The notes: generated by a model from the sequence alone, not told the origin. 64,000 nucleotides of DNA from Cupriavidus pinatubonensis (GCF_019602855.1 NZ_CP080767.1:434001-498000); one strand, 5' to 3'; positions 37,871-48,002 are shown, numbered from the stretch's first letter. Numbers and translations are program-made.

Positions 37871-38854
37871 ATGTCATCACTTCGCGGAAAATTCCTGGTG
37901 GGGTCGCTGATTGCCGCGATCGCGTTGGGCATGGCGCTGGACGCCAATGCCAAGCGCATGGGCGGTTCGCGCAGCATCGGGAAGCAATCGTCCAATGTGA
38001 CGCAGCAACGCCAGCAGGCGCCGGCTCAGCAAACGCCGTCGCAGCAGCCGGCCCAGCAACCTGCGCAGCAGGCTGCGCCGGCCACCGCTGGGGCTGCCGG
38101 CGCAGCCGCCGCCGCAGCCAAGCCCAAGCGAAACTGGGCCGGCATCCTGGGCGGTATTGCTGCCGGCGTCGGTATTGCGGCGCTGCTGTCGCACTTTGGA
38201 CTGGCCGGCGCCGCCGCCAGCTTCCTGTCCAACCTGATCCTGATCGCGCTGGTCGCGTTCGTGGCAATCTGGCTGATCCGCAAGTTCCGGGGCGGCAGCC
38301 AGCGTAACCAGCAGCCGGCCTACGCCGGTGCGGGCAACGCGGGCGGCATGGGTGGCCTTGGCAACAGCGCCGAGCCGATGCTGCGTGAGCAGACGCCTTC
38401 GCCTGCGGCCAGCAATCCGGTGATGCCGGCTGCCGGCGCGGCCGCGGTCGCTGCCGATGCGGCCCAGCAGCCCTGGGGCGTGCCTGCGGACTTCGACACC
38501 GAAGCGTTCCTGCGCAACGCCAAGGTCCATTTCGTGCGCCTGCAGGCCGCGTGGGACGCCGGCAACCTGGACGACATCCGCGAATTCACGACGCCGGAAA
38601 TGTTCGCCGAGATCAAGATGGACCTGGCCGAGCGCGGCGCGGAGGTCAACAAGACCGACGTGGTCACGCTCGAGGCGCAACTGCTTGGCATTGAATCCGC
38701 GCCGAACCAGCACCTGGCCAGCGTGCGTTTCTCGGGCATGATCCGCGAGCGGACCGGCGAAGCGGCACAGCCGTTCGCCGAGGTCTGGAACCTGGCCAAG
38801 CCGGTTTCCGGCACGGGCGGCTGGCTGCTGGCCGGTATCCAGCAGGAATCCTGA
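37871..38854 (+). CDS. Tim44-like domain membrane protein
   Basis: A 327-aa protein. An N-terminal hydrophobic signal (FLVGSLIAAIALGMALDANA) is followed by a Gln/Pro/Ala-rich linker. Two hydrophobic helices lie near residues 95-140, with glycine-zipper spacing in GILGGIAAGVGIAAL, then a second Ala/Gly-rich linker. The Tim44 domain begins near FDTEAFLRNAKVHFVRLQAAWDAG and ends GGWLLAGIQQ. In mitochondria the domain tethers the import motor to the membrane; bacterial members such as TimA bind lipid or act in membrane stress. Its place inside the ubiE-ubiJ-ubiB row suggests a membrane or quinone-complex role, which is inference. Confidence 0.85.
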   Translation: MSSLRGKFLVGSLIAAIALGMALDANAKRMGGSRSIGKQSSNVTQQRQQAPAQQTPSQQPAQQPAQQAAPATAGAAGAAAAAAKPKRNWAGILGGIAAGVGIAALLSHFGLAGAAASFLSNLILIALVAFVAIWLIRKFRGGSQRNQQPAYAGAGNAGGMGGLGNSAEPMLREQTPSPAASNPVMPAAGAAAVAADAAQQPWGVPADFDTEAFLRNAKVHFVRLQAAWDAGNLDDIREFTTPEMFAEIKMDLAERGAEVNKTDVVTLEAQLLGIESAPNQHLASVRFSGMIRERTGEAAQPFAEVWNLAKPVSGTGGWLLAGIQQES

Positions 38855-39002
38855 GTGTCGTCTGTGCCCCATGGCGGCGACGCTGTCGGGGAGTAGCTTA
38901 GAATGGAGGCCCGCGCGAAAGCGCGGGCCTTTTCCGTTTGGAGGCGGTGCGTGGCCCTGTGCGACGTCTGCCTGTCCAGCCGTGCGCCGCACGCCCATTG
39001 CC

Positions 39003-39671
39003 ATGAATCCTCTGCCTTCCGCCCTGGCCGCGCCTGCCGTTGCCGCGCTGAACCACCTGCTCGAACAGGAGCCCTGGGCCCGCAGCCAGCTGGTGCCATT
39101 TGCCGGTCGCGTGATCCGCTTCGACGCCGCGGCATTCGCGCTGTCGCTGCGGGTGACCGAGGACGGCACGACGGAGCTGGCACCGGCCGCCGAAGCACCG
39201 GCCGTATCGCTGCTGGTGCCGTTGCAGCAATGGCCGCTCGTGGCCGCCGATGTAGCCGACGGCGGCCAGCCTGCGGCAATGCGCCATGTGCGCCTGGAGG
39301 GCGATGCCGAACTCGCCAACACGGTGTCCATGCTCGCGCGCAACCTGCGCTGGGACGCGGCCGAGGACCTGTCGCGCGCGTTCCGGGGCATTCTTGGCGG
39401 GCCGGTCAGCGATAGCCTGGCCCAGCGCATGGTCGATGGCGCGCGCCAGGTCCATGAGCAGGCCACGCGTGTGGGCCGCACGCTCGTTGAGAATGTGACC
39501 GAATACCTGCTGGACGAAAATCCGACGCTGGTGCGCCACGTGGCATTGGAGGATTTCAGTTCGGACGTGGGCCGCGTGCGTGATGATCTGGCCCGCCTCG
39601 AGAAACGCCTGGAGCGGCTTGAGCGCACCCGTCCAGCCGGGCCGGCGGCATTGCCGTCCGCCCATCGCTGA
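39003..39671 (+). CDS. ubiJ: UbiJ, SCP2-domain accessory factor of ubiquinone synthesis
   Basis: A 222-aa protein with an N-terminal SCP2-type lipid-binding fold and a C-terminal helical region ([14 protein letters not shown]) that should form a coiled coil. UbiJ binds ubiquinone intermediates and organises the soluble Ubi metabolon with UbiK. Identification comes from the position between ubiE and ubiB, the length (E. coli UbiJ is 201 aa) and FAGRVIRFD / [14 protein letters not shown] SCP2 strands. ATG at 39003 begins [13 protein letters not shown]; the frame is open upstream across a tag-like gap but has no ribosome site there. Confidence 0.88.
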   Translation: MNPLPSALAAPAVAALNHLLEQEPWARSQLVPFAGRVIRFDAAAFALSLRVTEDGTTELAPAAEAPAVSLLVPLQQWPLVAADVADGGQPAAMRHVRLEGDAELANTVSMLARNLRWDAAEDLSRAFRGILGGPVSDSLAQRMVDGARQVHEQATRVGRTLVENVTEYLLDENPTLVRHVALEDFSSDVGRVRDDLARLEKRLERLERTRPAGPAALPSAHR

Positions 39672-39745
39672 GCGCACCGCCGCATGACGCCATCTTTCGC
39701 TGCTGCCCGCGTCGCGCAGCACCACCGTTCCCTGAATACCGCCGC

Positions 39746-41323
39746 ATGACCCGCCTTCTGCGCCTCGGCAAGATCCTTTTCGTCATCCTGTACTACGGGC
39801 TCGATGAGCTCGTGCTGTCCGGCTTCCAGAACCGCAAGATCCGCTTCCTGGTTCGCGTCATGACCATCGGGCGCAAGCTCGATATGCCGCGCGGCGAGCG
39901 GCTGCGGCTCGCGCTGACCAAGCTCGGGCCGATCTTCGTCAAGTTCGGCCAGGTGCTGTCGACCCGGCGCGACCTGATGCCGCCGGACATCGCCGATGAG
40001 TTGGCGTTGCTGCAGGACCAGGTGCCGCCGTTCGACTCGGCCGTCGCCGTGAAGATCATCGAGCGTTCGCTCGGCCGCACGCTTGCGGATCTGTTCGAAA
40101 CCTTCGAGCACCAGCCGGTCGCGAGCGCCTCGATCGCGCAGGTGCACTTCGCCACGCTGAAAGGGGGGCCGAACCACGGCCGCGAAGTTGCGGTGAAGGT
40201 GCTGCGCCCCGGCATGCTGCCGGTGATCGACAGCGACCTGGCCCTGATGCGCGACCTGGCCACCTGGCTCGAGCGCTTCTGGGCTGACGGCAAGCGCCTC
40301 AAGCCGCGCGAGGTCGTGGCGGAGTTCGACAAGTACCTGCACGACGAACTCGATCTGATGATCGAGGCGGCCAACGCCAGCCAGCTCCGGCGCAATTTCG
40401 CCGATACCAACCTGCTGCTAGTGCCCGAGGTGTTCTGGGACTGGTGCAGCAGCACGGTGTTCGTGATGGAACGCATGCATGGCATCCCGATCTCGCGCAC
40501 CGAATCGCTGAAGGCGGCCGGCGTCGACATGCACCAGTTAGCGGAAGAGGGCGTCGAGATCTTCTTCACGCAGGTGTTCCGTGACGGCTTTTTCCATGCC
40601 GATATGCACCCCGGCAACATCCTGGTGTCGGTCCAGCCCGAGACCTTCGGCCGCTATATTGCGCTGGATTTTGGCATCGTGGGCGCGCTGTCGGAGTTCG
40701 ACAAGAACTACCTCGCGCAAAACTTCATCGCGTTCTTCCGCCGCGACTACCACCGCGTGGCCTTGCTGCACGTGGAATCGGGCTGGGTGCCGCCCGACAC
40801 GCGCGTCGAGGAACTGGAGAGCGCGGTGCGCGCCTGCTGCGAGCCCTATTTCGACAAGCCGCTCAAGGAAATCTCGCTGGGCATGGTGCTGATGCGCCTG
40901 TTCCAGACCTCGCGCCGTTTCAACGTCGAAATCCAGCCGCAGCTGGTGCTGCTGCAGAAGACGCTGCTCAATATCGAAGGCCTGGGCCGCCAGCTCGACC
41001 CGGACCTGGACCTGTGGAAAACCGCGAAGCCGTTCCTCGAGCGCTGGATGCACGAGCAGGTTGGCTGGAAGGGCGCGTGGGAACGGATCAAGGTCGAGGC
41101 GCCGCTGTGGGCCAAGATGCTGCCCGATTTCCCGCGCCTCGCGCACCAGTTCCTGGAGCGCCGTGCGCTCAATACCAACGGCGAGCAGGAACGGCTGCTC
41201 GCGCAGCTGGTCACGGAGCAGCGGCGCACCAACCGGCTGGTCGGCACGGCATTGCTGCTGGTGGGCGGCTTTGTCGCCGGTATCGTGCTCACGCATGTGC
41301 TCGGATGGATCGGCTACTGGTAA
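39746..41323 (+). CDS. ubiB: UbiB, ABC1/ADCK-type atypical kinase for ubiquinone synthesis
   Basis: A 525-aa protein of normal UbiB length. The family motif [21 protein letters not shown] (KxGQ type) is at about residues 63-83, with the Ala-rich nucleotide loop [12 protein letters not shown], catalytic-type [13 protein letters not shown] and the metal motif [10 protein letters not shown]. Two hydrophobic helices at the C-terminus ([20 protein letters not shown]) anchor it in the inner membrane. UbiB is an ATPase that helps extract or hand over ubiquinone precursors in the aerobic pathway. It completes the ubiE-tim44-ubiJ-ubiB group. Confidence 0.96.
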   Translation: MTRLLRLGKILFVILYYGLDELVLSGFQNRKIRFLVRVMTIGRKLDMPRGERLRLALTKLGPIFVKFGQVLSTRRDLMPPDIADELALLQDQVPPFDSAVAVKIIERSLGRTLADLFETFEHQPVASASIAQVHFATLKGGPNHGREVAVKVLRPGMLPVIDSDLALMRDLATWLERFWADGKRLKPREVVAEFDKYLHDELDLMIEAANASQLRRNFADTNLLLVPEVFWDWCSSTVFVMERMHGIPISRTESLKAAGVDMHQLAEEGVEIFFTQVFRDGFFHADMHPGNILVSVQPETFGRYIALDFGIVGALSEFDKNYLAQNFIAFFRRDYHRVALLHVESGWVPPDTRVEELESAVRACCEPYFDKPLKEISLGMVLMRLFQTSRRFNVEIQPQLVLLQKTLLNIEGLGRQLDPDLDLWKTAKPFLERWMHEQVGWKGAWERIKVEAPLWAKMLPDFPRLAHQFLERRALNTNGEQERLLAQLVTEQRRTNRLVGTALLLVGGFVAGIVLTHVLGWIGYW

Positions 41324-41365
41324 GCGGCAGAAGCGGCAGTTCTGCGCTTTCGAAGGAGATACGAC

Positions 41366-41989
41366 ATGACCGCCGACAAGGCTCCGACTCCGCCTTCATT
41401 TACCACGCGCGATGCGGCGGATCCGGCATTCTGGGACGAGCGCTTCGAGCAGGACTTCACGCCGTGGGACATGCATGGCGTGCCAGAGGAGTTCCAGCAA
41501 TTCATCGCCGGCCGGGCACCATGCCCGACGCTGGTGCCGGGCTGCGGCAACGGATGGGAGGCTGGCTGGTTGTTCGAGCGCGGCTGGCCGGTCACCGCCA
41601 TCGACTTCTCGCCGCAGGCAGTCGCGTCGGCCAAGCGCGCATTGGGCCCGGCCGGCGCCATCGTGCGCGAGGCGGATTTCTTTGCCTTCACGCCCGAGCC
41701 GGCCTGCGAACTGATCTACGAGCGCGCTTTCCTGTGCGCGCTGCCGCCGCCTCTGCGTGAATCCTACGCGGAGCGTGTGGCGGCGCTGCTGCCGCCGGGT
41801 GGCCTGCTGGCCGGCTACTTCTTTCTGGGTGACAAGCGTGGCGGGCCACCGTTCGCCATGCCGGCGTCCGAGCTAGAAGCCCTGCTGGAACCCGCGTTCG
41901 AGCGGATCGATGACCGTCCTTCCGCCGCGCCGCTGCCCGTCTTCGAAGGGCAGGAGCGCTGGCAGGTCTGGCGCCGCCGGGCTGGCTGA
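41366..41989 (+). CDS. TPMT-like SAM-dependent methyltransferase
   Basis: A 207-aa methyltransferase of the thiopurine methyltransferase family. FWDERFEQDFTPWDMHGVPE is the family's N-terminal signature, followed by the SAM motif LVPGCGNGWEAGWL and the acidic loop IDFSPQAVASAK. Bacterial members methylate thiols, selenium or tellurium compounds, or halides. A strong ribosome site (aaggag, 41353-41358) fixes the start. It lies 42 bp downstream of ubiB, but nothing ties it to ubiquinone. Confidence 0.88.
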   Translation: MTADKAPTPPSFTTRDAADPAFWDERFEQDFTPWDMHGVPEEFQQFIAGRAPCPTLVPGCGNGWEAGWLFERGWPVTAIDFSPQAVASAKRALGPAGAIVREADFFAFTPEPACELIYERAFLCALPPPLRESYAERVAALLPPGGLLAGYFFLGDKRGGPPFAMPASELEALLEPAFERIDDRPSAAPLPVFEGQERWQVWRRRAG

Positions 41990-42096
41990 CGCGAACGCAG
42001 GCCACACAGGTGGCGCGCCGACGCAACAGGTTTGCGAGGCGCGGTGCCGGCCAGGATGCACGCCAGCGTGAATTCACGAGGGCCGGGGGAATTTTT

Positions 42097-42126
42097 TTCG
42101 CCCGCCAATGTCAGCGTCGCTATAAT
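42097..42126 (+). promoter_or_regulatory. Sigma-70-like promoter for the sodium:solute symporter
   Basis: A perfect TATAAT lies at 42121-42126, 18 bp after a poor TTCGCC -35 (42097-42102) and just after an unusual run of seven T bases. It is about 185 bp before the symporter ATG and is the best match in this 321-bp gap. Confidence 0.55.
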
Positions 42127-42310
42127 CCGCGTTTTGATTCGGCTACGACCGCAGGCCAAGTGCGCCATCCCGCTCCGGGACGGCCGCCACAATGCCCCTC
42201 AAGCGGCCCCGACCGATGAATTGGACTCCGGGCAGACAGGCGCCAGATTCAGCCGTCAGCCCGGCATTCGGTTTTTCGCCACAAGGGCAATTTCTGCATA
42301 GGGCAGCGGC
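42127..42310 (+). other. Long untranslated leader of the symporter gene
   Basis: If the promoter at 42121 is used, the transcript has a 5' leader of about 175 bases. It holds short GC-rich inverted segments (tcccgctccgggacgg near 42169-42184) but no ORF or riboswitch class I recognise. Confidence 0.35.
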
Positions 42311-43747
42311 ATGCTGATCTGGTTCGTCATCATCTACTGGGTAATTTCGGTCGGCATCGGCCTGTGGGCGGCGCTGCGCGTGCGCAACACGACCGATTTC
42401 GCCGTCGCCGGGCGCAGCCTGCCGTTCTACGTCGTTACCGCCACCGTCTTTGCCACCTGGTTCGGTTCCGAAACCGTGCTGGGCATTCCCGCGGTATTCC
42501 TGAAAGAGGGCCTGTCCGGGGTCGTATCCGACCCGTTCGGCTCTTCGCTGTGCCTGATCCTGGTGGGCCTGTTCTTTGCGCGGCCGCTGTACCGGATGAA
42601 CCTGCTCACCATCGGCGACTACTACCACAACCGCTACGGGCGGCTGGCCGAGGTGCTGACCACCCTGTGCATCGTGGTGTCCTACCTGGGCTGGGTGGCG
42701 GCGCAGATCAAGGCGCTTGGTCTCGTGTTCTATACGGTTTCCGACGGCGCGCTGTCGCAGGACGCCGGCATGATGATCGGCGCGGCCAGCGTGCTGGTGT
42801 ACACGCTGTTCGGCGGCATGTGGTCGGTCGCGGTGACGGACTTCATCCAGATGATCATCATCGTGGTCGGCATGCTCTATATCGGCTACGAGGTCAGCGG
42901 CCAGGCCGGCGGCGTGACGGCGGTGGTGTCGCACGCGGCGGCGGCCGGCAAGTTCGAGTTCCTGCCGTCGTTGGACCTGGTGCAGATCGTTGGGTTTGCC
43001 GCGGCGCTGTTCACCATGATGCTCGGCTCGATCCCACAGCAGGATGTGTTCCAGCGGGTGACATCGTCGCGCACCGAGCAGATCGCCGGCCGCGCGTCGG
43101 TGCTCGGCGGCGTGCTGTATTTCTTCTTCGCCTTCATCCCGATGTTCCTCGCCTATTCGGCCACGCTGATCGATCCGGGCATGGTGGAAAAGTACATCAA
43201 CGCGGATTCCCAGCTCATCCTGCCGCAGCTGATCCTGCAACACGCTCCGATGTTCGCGCAGGTGATGTTCTTCGGCGCGCTGCTGTCGGCCATCAAGAGC
43301 TGCGCGTCGGCGACGCTGCTGGCACCGTCCGTCACCTTTGCCGAGAACATCCTGCGGCCGTATTTCCGCCACCTCGAAGACAAGCAGTTCCTGCGTGTGA
43401 TGCAGACGGTCGTGCTGGTATTCACCGCCACCGTGACGCTGTTCGCCCTGAACTCGCACCTTTCGATCTTCCATATGGTCGAAAATGCCTATAAGGTCAC
43501 ACTGGTGTCGTCGTTCGTCCCGCTCGCCTTCGGCATGTTCTGGAAGCCGGCGACGCGGCAGGGCGGCCTGTCCGCCATCCTGCTGGGCCTGGCCTCGTGG
43601 CTGACGTGCGAGATCGCGTTTGCCGATGCGACCGTGCCGCCGCAGATGGTCGGCCTGACGTTCTCGATCAGCGGCATGGTGGTCGGTTCGCTGCTGCCGC
43701 AGTGGATTGCGGATCACGCGCCGGTCAAGGAAGTGCATATCGCCTGA
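42311..43747 (+). CDS. Sodium:solute symporter family transporter
   Basis: A 478-aa SSS-family membrane protein with about 13 hydrophobic helices. Family marks include FAVAGRSLPFYVVTATVFATWFGSET-type helix 1-2 region (FAVAGRSLP and ATWFGSETVLG), RPLYRMNLLTIGDYYHNRYG and LGSIPQQDVFQRV. Members co-transport Na+ with sugars, amino acids, acetate, proline or pantothenate; this subgroup has no firm substrate and no neighbour that hints at one. The start at 42311 places the first helix directly at the N-terminus, as usual. Confidence 0.88.
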   Translation: MLIWFVIIYWVISVGIGLWAALRVRNTTDFAVAGRSLPFYVVTATVFATWFGSETVLGIPAVFLKEGLSGVVSDPFGSSLCLILVGLFFARPLYRMNLLTIGDYYHNRYGRLAEVLTTLCIVVSYLGWVAAQIKALGLVFYTVSDGALSQDAGMMIGAASVLVYTLFGGMWSVAVTDFIQMIIIVVGMLYIGYEVSGQAGGVTAVVSHAAAAGKFEFLPSLDLVQIVGFAAALFTMMLGSIPQQDVFQRVTSSRTEQIAGRASVLGGVLYFFFAFIPMFLAYSATLIDPGMVEKYINADSQLILPQLILQHAPMFAQVMFFGALLSAIKSCASATLLAPSVTFAENILRPYFRHLEDKQFLRVMQTVVLVFTATVTLFALNSHLSIFHMVENAYKVTLVSSFVPLAFGMFWKPATRQGGLSAILLGLASWLTCEIAFADATVPPQMVGLTFSISGMVVGSLLPQWIADHAPVKEVHIA

Positions 43748-43855
43748 CCGCCTTCCCGGCGCGGCGACGCCTGGACTGCCCGATCCTGGCCCCCGGCGGC
43801 CAGGTGTGCCGCTTTGTGCCCGCATTTCCTCCCGTCAGGCGATCCCGTAAGGGTT

Positions 43856-43861
43856 TATAAT
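43856..43861 (+). promoter_or_regulatory. -10 element upstream of fmdB-like gene
   Basis: A perfect TATAAT lies 82 bp upstream of the FmdB ATG. The -35 region is unclear. It may drive the fmdB-DUF502-aspS genes. Confidence 0.45.
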
Positions 43862-43942
43862 TCAAGGCTTTGCATCGTCGTGCGCGGTCGCGCGGACGGT
43901 GCCCGCACCGTTCCGATCCAAGTTTTTCGCGAAATAAATATC

Positions 43943-44278
43943 ATGCCGATCTATGCCTACCGTTGCGACGCCTGCGGCCACGGGCGCGATGTGCTGCAGA
44001 AGATGAGCGATGCCCCGCTCACCGATTGCCCGTCGTGCGGCACCGCCGGGACCTTCAAGAAGCAGCTCACCGCGGCTGGCTTCCAGCTCAAGGGTTCGGG
44101 CTGGTACGTGACCGATTTCCGTGGCGGCAGCGGCGGCACCAGCGCCGCGGCGACGTCCGGCGCAACCGGGGACGCAGCGGCTGCCCCTGCGGCGGCTTCG
44201 ACCGAGTCGTCGGCCAGCACTACGGCTTCTGCGGCACCTGCCGCCGGCGGCTGCGGCAGCGCCTGCGCCTGCCACTGA
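43943..44278 (+). CDS. FmdB-family putative zinc-ribbon regulator
   Basis: A 111-aa protein. The first 45 residues form a zinc ribbon, MPIYAYRCDACGHGRD followed by CPSCG: two CxxC pairs, the FmdB/CxxC_CXXC_SSSS pattern. The C-terminal half is Ala/Ser/Thr-rich and low in complexity, ending GGCGSACACH with three more cysteines and a histidine that could bind metal. The ATG at 43943 gives the conserved MPIYAY start. The gene precedes a DUF502 gene and aspS, a very common betaproteobacterial order. Function is unproven. Confidence 0.88.
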   Translation: MPIYAYRCDACGHGRDVLQKMSDAPLTDCPSCGTAGTFKKQLTAAGFQLKGSGWYVTDFRGGSGGTSAAATSGATGDAAAAPAAASTESSASTTASAAPAAGGCGSACACH

Positions 44279-44291
44279 TCGCAGGCTGGCC

Positions 44292-45029
44292 GTGGTCGCA
44301 AAGAAAACCTCCGCGCTGAAGACCTGGTTCCTGACCGGGCTGCTGGTGCTCGTGCCGCTGGGCATCACGCTGTGGGTGCTCAGCCTGATCATCGGCACCA
44401 TGGACCAGAGCCTGGCGCTGCTGCCCGAGGCCTGGCGTCCGGACCAGCTGCTGTTCGGCAAGCGCGTGACCGGCCTCGGCGCGATCCTGACGCTGCTGTG
44501 CATCCTGCTGGTCGGGCTGCTCGCGCACAACTTCATCGGTCAGCGACTGGTGCGCTGGTGGGAAGCGCTGCTCGGCCACATCCCGGTGGTGGGCCCGATC
44601 TACACGAGCGTCAAGCAAGTCTCCGACACGCTGCTGTCGTCGTCGGGCAATGCATTCCGCAAGGCGCTGCTGGTGCAGTACCCGCGTGAGGGCTCGTGGA
44701 CCATCGCCTTCCTGACCGGCCGTCCGGGCGGCGACGTGCAGAATCACCTGCAGGGCGAATACGTCAGCGTCTACGTGCCGACCACGCCCAACCCGACCTC
44801 GGGCTTCTTCCTGATGATGCCCAAGGCCGACACCATCGAACTCGACATGACCGTCGATGCCGCGCTCAAGTACATCGTTTCGATGGGCGTCGTGGCACCG
44901 GCGGACCTGCCCCGCAAAAACGGCGGCCCGAGCCGCCCGGCGGATCCCGTCAGCCCTGCCACGACGAACGGCGCCGGCGCCGGCCGCGAGGCAGAGGTCG
45001 AGACGGCCGATCCTTCGCATACCAATTGA
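44292..45029 (+). CDS. DUF502 inner-membrane protein
   Basis: A 245-aa protein with two N-terminal membrane helices ([41 protein letters not shown]) and a cytosolic or periplasmic domain with the family block [19 protein letters not shown] and [14 protein letters not shown]. Family function is unknown; a plant homologue (LCV/COV1) affects membrane traffic. The GTG at 44292 follows the FmdB stop by 13 bp; a longer upstream frame overlaps fmdB and is rejected. The last 35 residues are low-complexity. Confidence 0.88.
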   Translation: MVAKKTSALKTWFLTGLLVLVPLGITLWVLSLIIGTMDQSLALLPEAWRPDQLLFGKRVTGLGAILTLLCILLVGLLAHNFIGQRLVRWWEALLGHIPVVGPIYTSVKQVSDTLLSSSGNAFRKALLVQYPREGSWTIAFLTGRPGGDVQNHLQGEYVSVYVPTTPNPTSGFFLMMPKADTIELDMTVDAALKYIVSMGVVAPADLPRKNGGPSRPADPVSPATTNGAGAGREAEVETADPSHTN

Positions 45030-45075
45030 TCACGGGCCGCCTGGCGGGCGGTCACGTATTACCGGGAAATATCCT

Positions 45076-46884
45076 ATGTCCTCCATGCGTACTCACTACT
45101 GCGGTCTGGTGACCGAACAACTCTCGGGCCAGGAAGTGGCCCTGACCGGCTGGGTTCAGCGCCGCCGCGACCATGGCGGCGTGATCTTCATCGACCTGCG
45201 CGACCGTGAAGGCCTGGTGCAGGTGGTGTGCGATCCGGACCGCCCGGAAATGTTCAAGGCCGCCGAAGAGATCCGCAACGAGTACTGCATCCGCATTACC
45301 GGCAAGGTGCGTCCGCGCCCGGCCGGCACCGAGAACACCAACCTGACCTCGGGCAAGATCGAAGTGCTGTGCTACGAGCTGACCGTGCTGAACCCCTCGG
45401 TCACGCCCCCGTTCCAGCTCGACGACGACAACCTGTCGGAAACCACGCGCCTCACGCATCGCGTGCTGGACCTGCGCCGCCCGCAGATGCAGTACAACCT
45501 GCGCCTGCGCTACAAGGTCGCGATGGAAGTGCGCAAGTACCTGGACGCGCAAGGCTTCATCGACATCGAAACCCCGATGCTCGGCAAGAGCACGCCGGAA
45601 GGCGCCCGCGACTATCTGGTGCCGTCGCGCGTGAACCCGGGTCACTTCTTCGCGCTGCCGCAATCGCCGCAGATCTTCAAGCAGATGCTGATGGTCTCGG
45701 GCTTTGACCGCTACTACCAGATCACCAAGTGCTTCCGCGACGAAGACCTGCGCGCTGACCGCCAGCCCGAATTCACGCAGATCGACTGCGAGACCTCGTT
45801 CCTGACCGAGCAGGAAATCCGTGACCTGTTCGAAGACATGATGCGCACGGTGTTCAAGAACGCCATCGATGTCGACCTGGATGCCAAGTTCCCGGTGATG
45901 GAGTTCCGCGAAGCCATGGCCCGTTTCGGCTCGGACAAGCCGGACCTGCGCGTGAAGCTCGAATTCACCGAACTGACCGACGTGATGAAGGACGTCGACT
46001 TCAAGGTGTTCTCGGGTCCCGCCAACAGCGACAACGGCCGCGTGGTCGGCCTGCGCGTGCCGGGCGGCGGCGCGATCTCGCGCGGCGAGATCGATGCCTA
46101 CACGCAATTTGTCGGTATCTACGGCGCCAAGGGCCTGGCCTGGGTCAAGGTCAACGAAGTGGCCAAGGGCCGTGACGGCCTGCAGTCGCCGATCGTCAAG
46201 AACCTGCACGACGCGGCAATTACCGAAATCCTGAAGCGCACCGGCGCCCAGGACGGCGACATCATCTTCTTCGGCGCCGACAAGGCCAAGGTCGTCAACG
46301 ACGCCATCGGCGCGCTGCGCCTGAAGATCGGCCACTCGGAATTCGGCAAGGCCAGCGGCCTGTTCGAAGACGTGTGGAAGCCGCTGTGGGTGGTCGACTT
46401 CCCGATGTTCGAGTACGACGAGGAAGATGCCCGCTGGGTGGCCATGCACCACCCGTTCACGAGCCCGAAGGACGAGCACATGCAGTACCTGGAAACCGAT
46501 CCGGGCAAGTGCATCGCCAAGGCCTACGACATGGTCCTGAACGGCTGGGAAATGGGTGGCGGCTCGGTCCGTATCTACCGTTCGGATATCCAGAGCAAGG
46601 TGTTCCGTGCGCTGAAGATCAACGACGAAGAGGCGCGTGCCAAGTTCGGTTACCTGCTTGACGCGCTGCAATACGGCGCGCCCCCGCACGGTGGCCTGGC
46701 CTTTGGCCTGGACCGTATCGTCACGATGATGGCCGGAGCCGATTCGATCCGCGACGTGATCGCCTTCCCGAAGACCCAGCGCGCCCAGGATCTGCTGACG
46801 CAGGCCCCGAGCGCCGTCGACGAGAAGCAACTGCGCGAGCTGCATATCCGCGTGCGCGCCACCGAGCCGAAGACCACGGTCTGA
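45076..46884 (+). CDS. aspS: Aspartyl-tRNA synthetase
   Basis: A 602-aa class II synthetase of full bacterial length. The N-terminal OB-fold anticodon domain has [22 protein letters not shown]; motif 2 is [27 protein letters not shown] ([14 protein letters not shown]); a GAD insertion domain follows; motif 3 is [14 protein letters not shown]. It charges tRNA-Asp, and betaproteobacterial enzymes without separate AsnRS may be non-discriminating; that cannot be decided from this window alone. ATG at 45076 gives [10 protein letters not shown]. It ends at a clear intrinsic terminator. Confidence 0.97.
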   Translation: MSSMRTHYCGLVTEQLSGQEVALTGWVQRRRDHGGVIFIDLRDREGLVQVVCDPDRPEMFKAAEEIRNEYCIRITGKVRPRPAGTENTNLTSGKIEVLCYELTVLNPSVTPPFQLDDDNLSETTRLTHRVLDLRRPQMQYNLRLRYKVAMEVRKYLDAQGFIDIETPMLGKSTPEGARDYLVPSRVNPGHFFALPQSPQIFKQMLMVSGFDRYYQITKCFRDEDLRADRQPEFTQIDCETSFLTEQEIRDLFEDMMRTVFKNAIDVDLDAKFPVMEFREAMARFGSDKPDLRVKLEFTELTDVMKDVDFKVFSGPANSDNGRVVGLRVPGGGAISRGEIDAYTQFVGIYGAKGLAWVKVNEVAKGRDGLQSPIVKNLHDAAITEILKRTGAQDGDIIFFGADKAKVVNDAIGALRLKIGHSEFGKASGLFEDVWKPLWVVDFPMFEYDEEDARWVAMHHPFTSPKDEHMQYLETDPGKCIAKAYDMVLNGWEMGGGSVRIYRSDIQSKVFRALKINDEEARAKFGYLLDALQYGAPPHGGLAFGLDRIVTMMAGADSIRDVIAFPKTQRAQDLLTQAPSAVDEKQLRELHIRVRATEPKTTV

Positions 46885-46905
46885 GCCTGACGGCCCTGGC
46901 TGAAG

Positions 46906-46933
46906 AAAAACCGCGCCGCGTGCGCGGTTTTTT
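46906..46933 (+). terminator. Intrinsic terminator of aspS
   Basis: AAAAACCGCGC, loop CGCGT, GCGCGGTTTTT forms an 11-bp stem followed by further T, 22 bp after the aspS stop. This is a textbook rho-independent terminator. Confidence 0.9.
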
Positions 46934-47108
46934 CGTTTATGGATGCCTGCGGACGTTTGCGGACGCAAGTGATCCGTGGCTGGCCTGCGTGCCGACGTTT
47001 CTATTTGTTACTGGCCGGAACATGGCCGCGGCTGGCAATGTCTCTTTCTAATTGAGCGTTGACCGAGCCCCCGCGATGAAGGTGGCCGGCGCGCGGGAGG
47101 AATACGCC

Positions 47109-48002
47109 GTGAACCTGGATACCGACCTGATCCGCCAGTTTCTGCTGGCCCATGCCGAGACGATCCTGACCTGGCTGGTGGCTGGGCTGGTGATGATGTT
47201 GCTGGCGCGCTTCGAGCTGCGCCGCGCGGTGCGCAAGTCCGCGCAAGCCATGTCGGAGTCGGTGGCGACGACAGTGGCCGCCTGCGTGCCGGACGTTGCC
47301 CACGCTGCCGCGCAGGCGACCAGCGGCGTGCCGGCCGCGGAGCCGGTCACTTCGCAGCGCGCCGACGCCCTGCGGCGCGTGGCGCTGGACACCGTGGCCG
47401 CCGTGATGGCACGTGGCCGCTGGCTGGAGGAGCTGGGCAACCTGCGCTTGCCTGACGATGCCTTGCTGACCGGCCAGCGCGCCGCCGGGGCCGACCCGTT
47501 GCTGGTGGTCGCGCCGCAGCCTGTGGTGCAGGCTTACCTGTTCGCACAGCGTACCTTTGAAGACGAAGCCGCGCGAATCCAGGACAGCCGGCGCGACGCC
47601 CAGCGCCGGCAGGACGACCTCCAGGCACTGGAAGACGAAGCCGCCCACGTCGAGCAGGAAACCGCCAGCATCGTGCTGCGCTTCGAACAGGCGAATGCCC
47701 AGTCGGCGCAGCGTGTCGAAGCCGGCGACTACCAGCGTTTCCTGATCCAGAAGTACAACGCGCTGGGCCAGCGCGAGAAGGAAATCGCCCAGCAGCGTGG
47801 CGTGTTGCGTGAGCAGGCGCAGGCCAGTGCCGAAGACCTGGCCTTCCAGGCGCGCGAAGCCGCGCAGCGCTACCGCGAATCGCTGGCGCCGCTGATGCAG
47901 CAGCTGCGCGAGGCATGGGGGCACGGCGACGCGCCGGATGTCTTCGACACGTGGCTGCGCGTCGACCCGATGGACGCCGAGGCACATCGAAACGCCGCCT
48001 GA
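47109..48002 (+). CDS. Single-pass membrane protein with long coiled coil, unknown function
   Basis: A 297-aa protein. One membrane helix lies near residues 14-34 (ILTWLVAGLVMMLLARF); the rest is cytoplasmic, Ala/Gln/Glu/Arg-rich and helical, with strong coiled-coil character from about residue 145 (DEAARIQDSRRDAQRRQDDL; ALGQREKEIAQQRGVLREQ). I do not recognise the family. GTG at 47109 is chosen because gggagg (47095-47100) sits eight bases upstream; ATG 47076 and TTG 47052 lack such a site. It lies between the aspS terminator and nudB, on the same strand. Confidence 0.72.
   Translation: MNLDTDLIRQFLLAHAETILTWLVAGLVMMLLARFELRRAVRKSAQAMSESVATTVAACVPDVAHAAAQATSGVPAAEPVTSQRADALRRVALDTVAAVMARGRWLEELGNLRLPDDALLTGQRAAGADPLLVVAPQPVVQAYLFAQRTFEDEAARIQDSRRDAQRRQDDLQALEDEAAHVEQETASIVLRFEQANAQSAQRVEAGDYQRFLIQKYNALGQREKEIAQQRGVLREQAQASAEDLAFQAREAAQRYRESLAPLMQQLREAWGHGDAPDVFDTWLRVDPMDAEAHRNAA

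Noticed and set aside
37877..40342. 821-codon minus-strand frame opposite tim44, ubiJ and ubiB
   Set aside because: It spans three recognisable plus-strand genes and has low-complexity composition; a codon-bias shadow.
45052..46968. 638-codon minus-strand frame opposite aspS
   Set aside because: It covers the aspS gene and its terminator and shows no domain; a shadow.
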